64,000 nucleotides of DNA from Onchocerca volvulus (lineage: Eukaryota > Nematoda > Chromadorea > Rhabditida > Onchocercidae), in the NCBI GenBank assembly GCA_000499405.2, contig HG738138.1:5826888-5890887 (forward strand), in the 5' to 3' direction. Positions 1 to 15,435 of this stretch are shown piece by piece. Position numbers and translations under genes: made by a program. Position 1 is the stretch's first letter, and each line of letters opens with the position of its first letter. Under the pieces are notes generated by a model. The model had not been told where the DNA came from, did no database searches, and saw only the letters and a list, made by a program, of their open reading frames with translations.

Positions 1-985
1 GCAACTTTTCCGGTATAAGGTTACCGTATTTCAACTATCAGGGTGTTTTATTTATTTCCATAAAAGTTCAATTAATACTTAAAAGTATGTATCAAACGGC
101 ATCCAGCTGCTCTGAATGTTTAGCAAAAACTTGATCGTTTTTCGTTTAATTTTCCATTTCTCAAATGAAATTTACTTTTATTTACAGTTAAATATTGGTA
201 ACATAACATTATATGCAAACATAGCAGAATCGAAATTCCACTGAATATATATTTAAATATGTGTTATAAACAGATTTACATTATACAGGACGTGAATGTT
301 ATTTTTGTATCAAGCAAATTCGTAAATATTTTCTGCATCGAGGAAAAATTCTCGAAGAAAATTCTTTATGCGACAAAAAAATGTGATGTCTGAATAACAT
401 TTTTCATAACAAACTTACTGATGAATATATCACACAATTATTTATAATCTTGGCTTTCTGTTCTGTAATCCTTCCTTGAAACCGTTATTGAACTATCTTA
501 CTTTCATTATGGAATTATCCGCTTTCTTTGAGAAGACTGGATTTTGTAAAAAAAGATTTAAAACACTTGACCAAATTGAAAAAATCCAAAGAAGGTATCA
601 AAACAGTAAAGAATCGTAGACGATATCAAATAACGATTGATTCAGGGTTGGTTATCAACAGCGTCATCCTTCTCAACCATTTCGTATGCTTCTCTTTCTG
701 ATAAATAATTACAGTAGCAACAACTAATGAATAACAGTAATACCTGAAAATTTTCATTCATTAATTATTTTGCCTTTTGTACTGATACGTCATTAAGAAT
801 TGGAATGATTATCAATTGATGCTTAGTCTTGTCTTTATGACTGATGATTGTCCCTAAAAAAAATAAAAAAAGCTCACAATGTCAATTGTCAAACAGTCCT
901 GTTTAAATCCACCCTTTTGCATATTTATTTACAAAGACTTTTCTTTTATTAAAATATTTTTCAAACCCTCATCTTAACGCATTTA
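1..985. other. Left-edge non-coding stretch
   Basis: No convincing exon or RNA gene was seen. On the minus strand an AATAAA lies at 924-929, about 60 bases past the stop codon of the candidate gene ending at 986, and probably is its polyadenylation signal. A short open segment near 421-465 (-) sits between an ACAG acceptor and a GTAAGT donor, but it is too short to call. Confidence 0.5.
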
Positions 986-4559
<3,574 letters not shown>

Positions 4560-5320
4560 CTGTAATAATAGTAGGTGGACAGAATGATACAATATTATAA
4601 ATAGGACTATTCAAATAGGAAATTTAACTAATTTTAGGAAAAAGACAACATATCGTACATCAAATTGCTAAATCATAAAGATATATATTAATGCGGTTAA
4701 TCAAGCGGGAAACATAAAATTTACTTGTAAGACACTTGAAACAATAGCACTTGAATATGGTTTTGAAAAAATAAATTATAAATATAAAGTAAAGCTTTAC
4801 ATGAGCAATGCAATACAGCGATGTGCAGTGATGAATTCTATGTACAAATAAAGTCAACAATTCAGCAATTTATGAAATACATGCACATCTATTTTTTGTT
4901 AAAAATGAAAGAAGTATCATGAAACTACGTCCTGTGAAATGCATTTTTCAATAATGACTGCGCATAGATACAATACCTCACAAATACTGATGTCCTACCA
5001 TTTCCTTCGAATACTACTAGTAGGACTGTTGTTGACCACCTGACTTTATAAAATGTATTAGAGCAAATTAATAAGAATTATAACCGATGATTTATGAACT
5101 TTGGAATCATGGATAAATTTGTACACAACCTTTGTTTTCCGCTTTCCTTGCATGTAAATATGATATTGTGTTCTTTACTTAATACTTGATTAAATATAGG
5201 GAAAGTAACTACATACATCTCACTAGGACTCCATTTCAAACAAATAAAAGAATCCAATACATCTATACTATATTTTACAACAATTTATCATTTAAAAAGC
5301 AATGGAAATTGACGAAGATA

Positions 5321-8300
5321 TTATTCTTCCATATTATGACCACATTTATTTTGCGAATTATTGCAGCCATAAATAAACGATATGTCGACGAGTTGGAGAG
5401 GTTGATTAGGAAGCTGTGGATGAAAACCTGGTCCAAGTAGTGCTTCAACATCGCTTTCAAAACTGCTTGACAACACTGATACTATTTCTTCATTATTATA
5501 ATTTTCATTCCTGCAAACAGCATTTATTTAACAAAAGGAAAGAAATATTATCTAAAACGTAAATTTTTGTGAAAAAATTCATATTTTAATTGAAATTTTA
5601 CAAAGTAGATTATGGTAATGAAAACCACAACAAATAAACTTTTTGTCTAAAATACCATAGTAATGCTTAAATTAGGCCATTCCAAGTTTTTTCCTAATAA
5701 TTATAGAGAATACAGAAGAAGCAATTCCACGCCTATTCCATTCCTTACCATTTCATGATCACTTCATGAATCTTATATATAGTCCGTCTTGCAAGTACTT
5801 TAGTAGGCATTATGTTGAATATAACAAATTAAAAATACATCAACAGACATTTCTGTGGACTGAGTCCGAGCAATTATTTCTCCAGGAGACCAATCCAACT
5901 TAGTTTGTGTTGAGAATGACAACAGTGGGCTATCTCCCCCAGTCTGACAACCGGATCTTCTGCAAAAATCGAAACTATGCTGATATTTCAAGCAAAATGA
6001 AATATTTATATAAAATCAAAAATTCACCCATATAAATATGTTTAGGCATAATCCATGGAAACCAAAAATGGAAGTCAAATACGTCGGAATTCTCGACTAT
6101 GGCTTACGAAACCGAAAAACTCTTATAATTCCTACCCTTTATTCGTAATTCAATTATTTTTTGAACTACATAAAACGATAAATAAGAGTTGTTACCCTCC
6201 AGTTTTCGCAACCATTACGATTTCAGACTGAATGTAGCCTGTTGGAGACAAAGATTTTTGTCGTTCTTCGGTTTCAAAATATCGCAACATATCTTCTTTA
6301 TCAATATCCGGATATAGATACCTGGATGTGGAATTGTTAAAATACTTATTTAGACATTTATGAGTTTCAACAAACAATTTCGGCCAAATACATATAATGC
6401 TCAACCACTGAAGATTGGTAACATAAATTTATTTTGGAATGCGATTCTACTGATTTATGTAAAAAAATACTGACAGTAAGAAAGTAAAAAAGACTGGCAA
6501 TTTTTGCAGGAAAAAATCCATACTCTTTATAAAATAATTACTTGATATCTTTCAGTTGTGGACATGATGCAATACGTTGAGCTAGAGAAAACTGATCGAG
6601 ATCTTTTATGGAGAATGGTGAAAGATGAAAAGGCACTAAAACAGACGAAAATGATTTCAAGAGAATTTAGATTTAATATAATGAATAATTTATCAAGAAG
6701 AACAAATGCAAATGTATGACTTAGTATTCATGATAACAAAAAGAAGCTTACCTTTACCATCTTCATCGTCGCATACAAAACCAATACTAACAGCACCAGT
6801 CTGAGTATCACTAAAACGCAGAAGAAATGTAGGATGGGGTGCCCTAACCATTTGCGACGAAGCATCCTGTTTACTTATAAAACCTATTAGCCATCCTGTA
6901 AAATGATAAATAAAAACTTTTGAACTATACAACGTAAGGGTATTCAAATAAAAAAAAAAAAGAAAAAAAACTTGAGAACAAACCTTCATCCCAAAACTTC
7001 AAAAGTTTATGTTTGATGAGTTGCATAATAGCGAAAAACCACTCCCAGAATGAAAAATTGACGTCATCTCGCAAATTTTGCTAAATATAAAACGTAATTA
7101 TTACATCGTTAAAGTTTTTCTATAATAAAATTTAATTACAATGTGTAATCTTAGCATAAAATCAGTCATAGTACTTTCGATAATGCGGGTGGTTTTTCAT
7201 AGATTGAGAAAATAAAGTTCCATATCAAAATCGAGTTCACCTTAGCAAATCGATGCAAAGTTATTAATTTTCTTTCTTCATTGGAAGGAACCTTTAATTT
7301 CTCAGCCATATAAGAAAGGTCCGTATCACTGATTACTCGCTCTGCACCAGTGGAGATCGCAAATTTATGACGAAGGACCTGAGCAAGTTCTTTCCAGGGG
7401 ACAGAACTTATTTCCGACGACAAAGTCGTACGATTCTGAAATCCAGATGTGTATAAATGATTGATGAATATTTCCACTTATAAAAATATATAAGTTGTGA
7501 CGAAAAATTATCATATTACGAACCACATCAGAAAAAGCTCTCTGCCAAAGTATGGCTCCTTGCGCATCACAGTCTTGACTTCCATGCACTGTAACCATAA
7601 TTGGCAATGATAATGTCCAAACATCGAACTTCCCGAGATTGCCAAGTTGAAATGGAGTTATATGAAAAAGTAATGCATATTTCTGGTCAGTAGCTGTCTG
7701 TGAATTTATCAACACTTTGCAGTCCCCTTGTCCTCCTTTTGGTGGAGGTTTTCGATGAGCAATGCGTGTCAACTTCTATAAAATCAGTTATAACATCACG
7801 AGGAAATTTATAATTATAAAATACCAACTTCATCAATGCTCTATTTTACTTTGCAACAAATAATGTAAATACATTCATCAGCATCTAACTGGCACTGATG
7901 TTCAGAAAAAAATATTAACAGAACATAAGTTTCAAAAAATAAAAATAGTCATGAAAAACTTATGAATATCAACATATCTACACAGAAATAGACTGAATAT
8001 CACAAAAATTAAACTCACAGAATTGTTAAACTTTGCAGACATGTGTCCTTTATCATCAGTAGTTATTTTCTCGAAATCGTTGCTTATGAAACCGACGGTT
8101 TTACTAAAAACATAGAAATAAATGTCCCTCAAAAAAATTAATATTGAAATTGAATAACAAACCCATCGCGACCACTTTTCTCCTCATAATTAACTTACAC
8201 TTCTTTTTCGGATAGCTGTGCAGTGCTAAGCAGCCGAGCTTCTTCCTCAGCAATGATCCGAACAGTGACATTAGTATTGACAAGGTGCTGTTTGATGCCC

Positions 8301-10409
8301 AATTTGTCGCCAATAAGAAGTCTCACCTCCGCAAGAAATTTATGCTGCGTTTTCAAGACTGGTTCAGGTTGAATAGCAACAACAAAACTTTGCGAAACCA
8401 ACATACACAGCAACTTTGTCAAGTTATCCAATACCGAATTCAAATTTGCATTATGCGTCTGTGCCACATGGCCATTGATTTGTGGACCTGAAAAGCTCTT
8501 AAATAAAATCTATTAGTACTTCATGTGCCTAAAGTGCACTTCAGAATGCTTCAAGCAATCAATTTTTTATCATCAAACATTTATCATGTCTGTACGAAGA
8601 ATTCCAACAGTTATTCTTTACTCCAAAATCAAAATTCCATAATGTTAGTATGGACAAAGAAAAAACTGTGTATGAATAAGAATGCAAAACATAATTAAGA
8701 AGAATTCTCGTTTCAAATTGCGATCATCTTAAGAAAAAAAGCAAAAAAAACGCCAACCTCGATGCAATAAATCCATCTGCCAACATGCATATGTTCTCAG
8801 TTGCCAGTTCTGTTCTGCTAACATTTCGAACCTTCAAAAGGAAAATAAGTTTACCATACGAAACAACTGGCTGCAAATAACAGATATCGACACTTAATGG
8901 CAGCAGGAAATTTAATGACATAGAAACAATATTTCGTATAGAATTAACATGCTAAAATTTTACATATTGCCGGCAGAGAAATACCGCACAAACAGCACGT
9001 ATCACTACTGTAAGTACCGACCAGCAATTTGAGATCTTAAACTTCATTTCTCATTTTCGCACGCACTAAATTATATTCAACAAAATTAAAATAACGTAAG
9101 GACTCAACACTAAGCTAGAAAACTTCAAATTGTATTAAAAAGCATTAGCAGTTTGAGGCTGGTAAATAAGAACGGGACAAAGAAAAAAATGCTTACTCTG
9201 TTTGTATTTCATCAATCATGTTATCACGCTCTTCAAACGGCACACCAACTTGCTGAAGCTTTTGTCTGTTTTTCCAGTCGTACAAATAATCACTAATCAG
9301 CTGATTCTGCAACAATGTAACATTATGCACTCCATCATTCAGCTTCTGCATCAGATTACATCTTTTCTCCATAAGTGTATTATACAGTTGGCTTGCTCTT
9401 TTTTGCATATCACTCATTGATATCCGCGCTTGTGACAATTTGTCGTCCCTACAACAATTCAATCAATTTATCTAATATGACAAAGATAATTTTGAGGCAC
9501 AACTAAATGCCACAGAAAAATGAGTATAATGGAGTGAAAGGATGATGAAACGACGGGATGTAACTGCATAACCCACCTTTCTATAGCAACAACTACCTTT
9601 GCATCATCTTTTCTTCTAACTTTGCTGCATCATGAAAATTCACATATTCATGAAGCCATCTCTCATCCTCATCTACTATCCCTCTAATTTCCATTCCATT
9701 TGATGTAATTTAAGAAATCTGTCCTTAATTTACTAAAAGGAAATATGGCCTTCATGTTCAATGACTTACACAAATGAATCATGCATGATGCATATTTGCG
9801 GGACAGATATTATTAGAAACCACGAAAATCCTGAAATACAAACAATATAATGCTCGTTACCGATGGTCGCGTTCAAGCTGGCTCACAGCAAGTTGCATTC
9901 GATGCAACTCTGTTAGATCGTTCACGAATCGTCCTTGCATATCCTTATTTTCTTCCCAGAGCGTGTGACACTCCTTCGTCAGATCAAGCAACGCTGTTTT
10001 GATTTCGCCGTAACACAACATTAGATTTATTTGCTAAAACATTATCCGATTCATTTGCATGATTTGATGAAAAAATTTACCCCAACAATAAAGTAATCAC
10101 CGTTCATAATTATAGTATTCAGAAACAGTTTTCAACCGATGCACCGTACACGACCAACAAAAACCCTCCTACATTTGCACCAGACCATTGCGTAATGCCA
10201 CCTACCGGGGCCGTGTTTCCTATGAACTGGCAGGATTTCATATTGGTTAGGACGCGAGCGATGTACGGAGTTTTGGTCGAGGAAATGCTGGTGATTGTTT
10301 GGTTGGGTAAAGGTCGGGGGTTGGGTCCGTAATGTGTGAGATGACGGAAGCCTATCTGCATAAAGCGTTTTAATTGCGCAGGTATTTGAAGTTTTAGCTT
10401 TTTCAGCAT
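5321..10409 (-). CDS. STAT transcription factor (C. elegans STA-1-like)
   Basis: This is a signal transducer and activator of transcription: a latent cytoplasmic factor activated by tyrosine phosphorylation, SH2-mediated dimerisation and DNA binding. About 14 exons can be traced: 10409-10206, 10033-9861, 9448-9197, 8831-8758, 8487-8199, 8103-8019, then about 7777-7523, 7438-7240, 7085-6985, 6897-6755, 6640-6545, 6318-6194, 5958-5850 and 5511-5321, about 760 residues. The order is coiled coil (9.2-10.0 kb), DNA-binding domain beginning around VLKTQHKFLAEVRLLIGDKL, linker, SH2 (GWLIGFISKQD, then FLLRFS with the phosphotyrosine-binding Arg), YLYPDI, and GYIQSEIV with the conserved activating Tyr. 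An acidic Asn/Gln-rich tail follows. The first 68 residues do not resemble the vertebrate STAT N-domain. The start at 10409 is the first ATG after an in-frame stop and joins exon 2 in phase 0. The donor before the last exon (AT|GTCT) is weak, so the tail join is the least certain part. Confidence 0.93.
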
Positions 10410-10766
10410 CACATGCAGCACGTGAATCTTCACGCAAAAAGTGTTTTTGTTGACATGCTAAATGATTTAGACCTAAAACTGGTAGTTGAATTAAAATATT
10501 GGATTGGAGATGTTGTGAATCGGCATCATAGCTATCATCCTTCCACGGGTTATTTTTGTTACTGAAATATACCCTCCTAACTGATTAGATGGGAATCCTA
10601 AACACTGGAAATCATATTTCTGTAAAATGCATTTGTGTTATGGAAATTCTGGGATAACATTGTAAGTCGTGATGTATCTTGAACGTTGGCTAAACTTATA
10701 TATTTCCCAGACTTTATTGTAGTGGTCATCAAGTGTTCTATAGCTTGCGTGAAGAATTAGACAGCA
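10410..10766. promoter_or_regulatory. Divergent STAT/RACK1 promoter interval
   Basis: The 357 bases between the two start codons must hold the 5' leaders and proximal promoters of both genes. A TATTTCCCAG acceptor-like site ends at 10710, 57 bases before the RACK1 ATG, and is a plausible spliced-leader addition site. No clear TATA box was identified. Confidence 0.55.
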
Positions 10767-12852
10767 ATGGCGGAGCAAATGCAGTTAAAAGGGACTTTAA
10801 AAGGTCACAATGGATGGGTAACACAAATAGCAACAAATGCTCGTTTTCCGAATATGATTATTTCGTCTTCTCGAGGTAGGAAGTATTTCTGCTAGGATAA
10901 CAAATTACTGTTCAAGTATTATTTGCTTTGTTTTATATTTCACAGCAAAAATTGTTCTGGACCTTTATCGAATTACCAGAAGCGCAACGGATGAATGAGT
11001 TTCGAAATCACGATGAGTATTCGGGAGCTTCAAATTAGTATTAAAAGCATAGTTCTGGCTGTTTCCTTCCTGATACAAAGTTGATTGCTGTTGTCCTGAT
11101 CTTCTTGAGAAGACCTATCGTAAGAATGTTTGTAATTTGCCATCCGATTATAACTGAGAGGCAGGCTACATTAATCGTCGGATTATCCTTAAAGTTCATA
11201 TCTCTTTATGTCTCCAATTTATCACTTTCATTTGTTTTGATTCCAAGAAAAGATTAGCAGTTTTTTGTTATAATCTAACTATCAAATATTGAGTTCCATA
11301 AGCAAAAGATTCTAGAGGTAATCATGGTTTAATGAAAAGAATATGGTTAAATAATAGGAAATTAGACCTCCAATTTTTCAGACAAAACAATAATTGTTTG
11401 GAAATTGGATACTGATGATTTGGCAGGAAGTTACGGAGCACAGTTAGGTGGAAAAGCTGAAAGAGCATTGAAGGGTCATGGTCACTTTGTTTCTGATGTA
11501 GTGATGTCATCTGATGGACAGTTCGCTCTTTCTGGCTCATGGGATAAAACGCTTCGACTGTGGGATCTCACTACGTATGTCAGAATATTGCTTACTAATT
11601 GAAAATAGGGTATACATATTTCCAGACAGCATCAATTTATGAAACGTTTTCACCTTCTCATCGTTTATTGTATTTTGGTTGGTTAATCGGTATGTCTAAC
11701 TGTGTCTATAGGATGAACCATATGTAATATAAGCGATGCTGTTATTGAGAATAAATGATTCCAACTAGATTCTATGTCAGCAAGATATTCTATGTTAAGC
11801 AAAAATTTTCGAAATCCAATTTTCAGAGGTGTAACATCAAGACAGTTTGTTTCACATACAAAGGACGTATTGTCTGTCGCATTCTCTGCTGATAATCGGC
11901 AGATCGTATCGGGATCACGAGATAAAACGATCAAACTGTGGAACACTTTAGCTCAGTGCAAATATACAGTCAATGTGGGTATTTTGGATGCAGAAGTTTA
12001 GGAAAAAAATCAAACCAAAACATATGAAAAAAAAGTTTGGAAACTCTAAATTTGAGATTGTTACTATTTCACAGATCTCTTGTGTTTTTTTTTTTTTTTT
12101 TTTGTAAACCATGTGAAATGTAACAAATGATAAGAATTCTTGTTCTGTCAGGTTTACTTTTATTGTCACTCTTTCAGGAAGACTGCCACACAGACTGGGT
12201 TTCGAATGTACGTTTCTCACCTTCGAGTTCAAACCCTGTTATTGTATCCGCTGGATGGGACAAAATTGTAAAAGTCTGGAATCTTGCTAACTGTAAACTG
12301 AAGACAAATCATATTGGGCACACGGGATACATCAACACCGTTACAGTATCGCCTGATGGTTCACTTTGTGCTTCGGGCGGAAAGGTGAGATGGCATCGAG
12401 ATTTTTTGCATGAAAAGTTGATCGGCGACAACTTAATTTTTCCCCACTAAATATCGGTTCATGCATGAACGGTTTGATCATCATCTTTTGCATATTTCGA
12501 TGGTTTTGTAATGTGTATAACTTTTTTTCAGGATGGCAATGCTATGTTGTGGGATCTGAATGAGGGAAAACATTTGTATACTTTGGGAGGTAATGATGTT
12601 ATCAATGCACTGGCATTCTCACCTAATCGGTATTGGCTTTGTGCTGCAGTTGGACCTGTGGTTAAAATTTGGGATTTGGAAGACAAGAAACCTGTAGATG
12701 AATTGAAACTTGATGTTATGGGTGGTGCCAAATCTGCACCTCCCCAGTGTATTTCGTTAGCTTGGTCGGCTGATGGTCAAACACTCTATGCTGGTTATAC
12801 CGATAACGTGATTCGTGTATGGCAGGTTTCTGTTGCCCAAATTCGAGCGTGA
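10767..12852 (+). CDS. rack-1: RACK1 (receptor for activated C kinase 1), WD40 ribosomal scaffold
   Basis: RACK1 is a seven-bladed WD40 propeller bound to the 40S ribosomal subunit near the mRNA exit channel, where it docks protein kinase C and other signalling partners. Five exons join exactly: 10767-10875, 11382-11574, 11827-11974, 12178-12384 and 12532-12852, giving 978 bases and 325 residues, close to human RACK1 (317). The protein opens [20 protein letters not shown] and shows serial GH...WD repeats: [69 protein letters not shown] and a final [22 protein letters not shown] and [20 protein letters not shown] are strongly RACK1-specific. An ATTAAA at 12928-12933 is a possible poly(A) signal. 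The T-tract at about 12088-12104 lies in intron 3. Confidence 0.98.
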
Positions 12853-13568
12853 TTATTGAACTTGTTATATATCAGTTAAAACTTGTTATTTGTTTCTTGA
12901 AATGTGATGTATCAGCACGTTTTTTATATTAAATGGTTGAATCTACTTCCTATGTCTACAAGTGCGTTTTACAAGCGTTCATTTTCTTTAGCACTTTTTG
13001 TCATTGAAAGTATAAGACTCATCCATCTACATACATGCTCGTTTATGCAGAGAATCAATAAGAAATCAATCATCGCGATTGCCAGTTTTTAGTTTCATGA
13101 AAAAAGTTTGCTTATTTGCTTGACGGCATTAAACCACATCTCATGTTTTATTTAAAGCTTTGAATTACTTTTAAATTCACTTAAATTACATAAATGAATT
13201 ATTGGGCAACATTTAATGCAGTTCTGTTTTCTATCTGTAGTAGCGAAGTTACGAGAAGTGGAGGATCTGGCTAAATTAGAGCGTGATGAAGGATATGGAT
13301 AGCGTTGAAGGTGAATAGAGTTTAAAAATAATCAAAAAGGCACGGTAGAGGTTCAATAATTCGATTCGGATGAAGTTTGTAGGATTCTATTGTATTGAAG
13401 CTTGTGCATGGTTAATGCAGGAATAGGTTCGAAAGTGTTGCGATAATTTGCCGCGATCAGGATGAGTGGCTGGAGATTTAAACCCAAGATATTTTTTTGA
13501 GAGTAATTCTCGATATGTGTGAACTTGTTTCACTAGCTAAATTCAACTAGATTTGTAGTATTCAACGC
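12853..13568. other. RACK1-TSR2 spacer
   Basis: The 716 bases between two same-strand genes hold the RACK1 3' UTR, with ATTAAA at 12928-12933, and the TSR2 leader. A TTTGTAG acceptor-like site lies about ten bases before the TSR2 ATG. The open frame at 12904-13092 has no splice or family support. Confidence 0.5.
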
Positions 13569-14415
13569 ATGGAGCATGAGTGGATTCACTGCGTAGATCG
13601 CCTTTTAAAGGCATGGACAGGATATCAGTTGGCAGTGCGGATGCTTTCAGGTGGACCAGAAACTTATCAAAAAGCTGGATGGTTCGCCGAGGTTAGGTTT
13701 TATTTCTTGTGACTTGTTTTCGATGTTCACATAGTCGCTATGAATTTGGTACATAGAAATTACTAATGCTTCTGAGGAAATTTTCCAGAATGATTCCGAA
13801 AGAAAATTGGATGCAGCTGTTACATTATTTTAGCAGCAGCAGAATTCTGCTTCAATAGTGATAAGACCATGAATCAAATTTCAGGTTCTAGCAGAGCACG
13901 TATTCAACTCACAAAATCTGCAAGTTCATAATCTAAGTGAATGGATAAGTGATATTTTAGATTACGAATTCGATCTTATTTTAGAGGTTTGTTATCTGCT
14001 TTGAAATATTAGGGAGCATGCCTTCTCGAAATCAGAGAAAATCATTGTTTTGGGAGTTCTTCGAGATTTTTATTGCGTTTGTTATCAAGAACAATAAAAA
14101 TATGGTATGGTATTTTTCCAATCTTTTTTTCAGGATAATAGCATCGAGTGGCTTGCTTCATCTTTACTACAATGCAAGCTGTGGTTGAGGAATTGTCAAA
14201 AAGCAGAGCTTGAGAATTTCCTATCCCAGCTGCCGTCCGAGAGTGCCGTACAATCCGCTGCGACAGAAAGTCAAGTGATATTAGACAATTCAGAAGAAGA
14301 AAATATTGACTGTGAAGAATTCGAACATGAAACCCAAGATGAACAAACTATGAAGTCATCGAAGAGACGCATGAAAACTGATGAAGATGGTTGGACTACA
14401 GTTATTCGTAGATAA
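13569..14415 (+). CDS. TSR2-like pre-rRNA processing protein
   Basis: TSR2 family proteins are chaperones for the small-subunit protein eS26 and are needed for 20S/18S rRNA maturation. Three exons at 13569-13691, 13885-13986 and 14134-14415 give 507 bases and 168 residues. Family marks are the N-terminal helix region VDRLLKAWTGYQLAVRMLSGG with following AGWFAE, the segment LSEWISDILDYEFDLILEDN, an acidic low-complexity region (NSEEENIDCEEFEHETQDE), and the C-terminal DGWTTVIRR, equivalent to the DGWT-x-V-x-R signature in human TSR2. The chosen ATG follows an acceptor-like TTTGTAG by about ten bases. AATAAA at 14441-14446 is the likely poly(A) signal. Its position behind RACK1 places two small-subunit genes in tandem, though the spacing is wide for an operon. 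Confidence 0.9.
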
Positions 14416-15435
14416 CTGACGTTATAGCTCTTATTTATCTAATAAAAATTTCGAAATATTTAGATTTCTATTATCTGCGTGTCTTCTATTTATAATAAAT
14501 GGTCCATTGACATTGCGCAATACCGTTTAAAAAATTTCAATGTACAAAGCATCAAATCTGGATTGATGTTTCCTGACTGTGAGCATGTTGTTATGCACTT
14601 TCTTGTCCTTTGTTCTCTCGCTCTTTTTTTTTTTGTTTTGTTTTTGCACCTAGCAGAAAAGCTGGACCGGAGTAAATTCATCAAGTAATCGTGACTTTCG
14701 ATTTCCATGCATATATTCTAACTATTCTGGCGTATAAATTTTCATATATGTATATAAGTTCAAGCAGTGAAAAAAGCGCAACAAACGAAATGAATGTAAT
14801 AAAGCGCATTCTATAACAGCAACCGTAAATGCATGTTCTTAATTCCGGCAATATAACAATAAATAGCATATAAATGAGGCAGTGCGCAAATTTAAATAAT
14901 AACCCGTGACTAATGAACAGAACATAAGCAAAATCAAGGCATCACTGGAACCCGCTTCAGCTGAATCGCATCGATCCTGAAATTTAGCAGATCAAGTAAA
15001 AAAGAAAAAGAAATTTATTAAAGAAATTTTGGATTTGAATGGCTCCTTTGTTTCCTTTTATCACCATGATCTTTGGTATATGAAACCAGAAAAACCAGTT
15101 TTTTAAACTTCCAAACCTATTCTGATCAGAAAGAAAAGTTATAATGCGGTCGTTTTTTGAGCTTCCATATAAATAACATATTAAATTCCATGGTCAAGTT
15201 ATAATGCAGTATTTACAAATATCCAATTCTTGATTTACCCCAGCAAGGATTTGACTATGTGTATGGGTATTTGGATTGCGATGTTTCTAAACACTGCATA
15301 AGCCCTGACTGAATCGATGAATAAATAAAGCATCCTCTAACTGCGCTGAATACTAATAAATCTATAACACCATTTTCACACAAGTTTTATTCAGCACAGA
15401 TTAAGAATACATATATATTCAATACAAATCGCCTC
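14416..15435. other. Convergent TSR2/RapGEF 3' intergenic region
   Basis: This holds the 3' ends of two convergent genes. The TSR2 poly(A) signal AATAAA is at 14441-14446, and the RapGEF signal (AATAAA on the minus strand) is at 15386-15391, about 45 bases past its stop. Short open frames on both strands between 14479 and 14869 overlap each other and lack family features. Confidence 0.7.

Noticed and set aside
10132..10437. Alternative minus-strand frame over STAT exon 1 rich in Gln, Asn and His.
   Set aside because: At the GTAGGT donor it is in the wrong phase to continue into the coiled-coil exon, whereas the neighbouring frame joins in phase 0.
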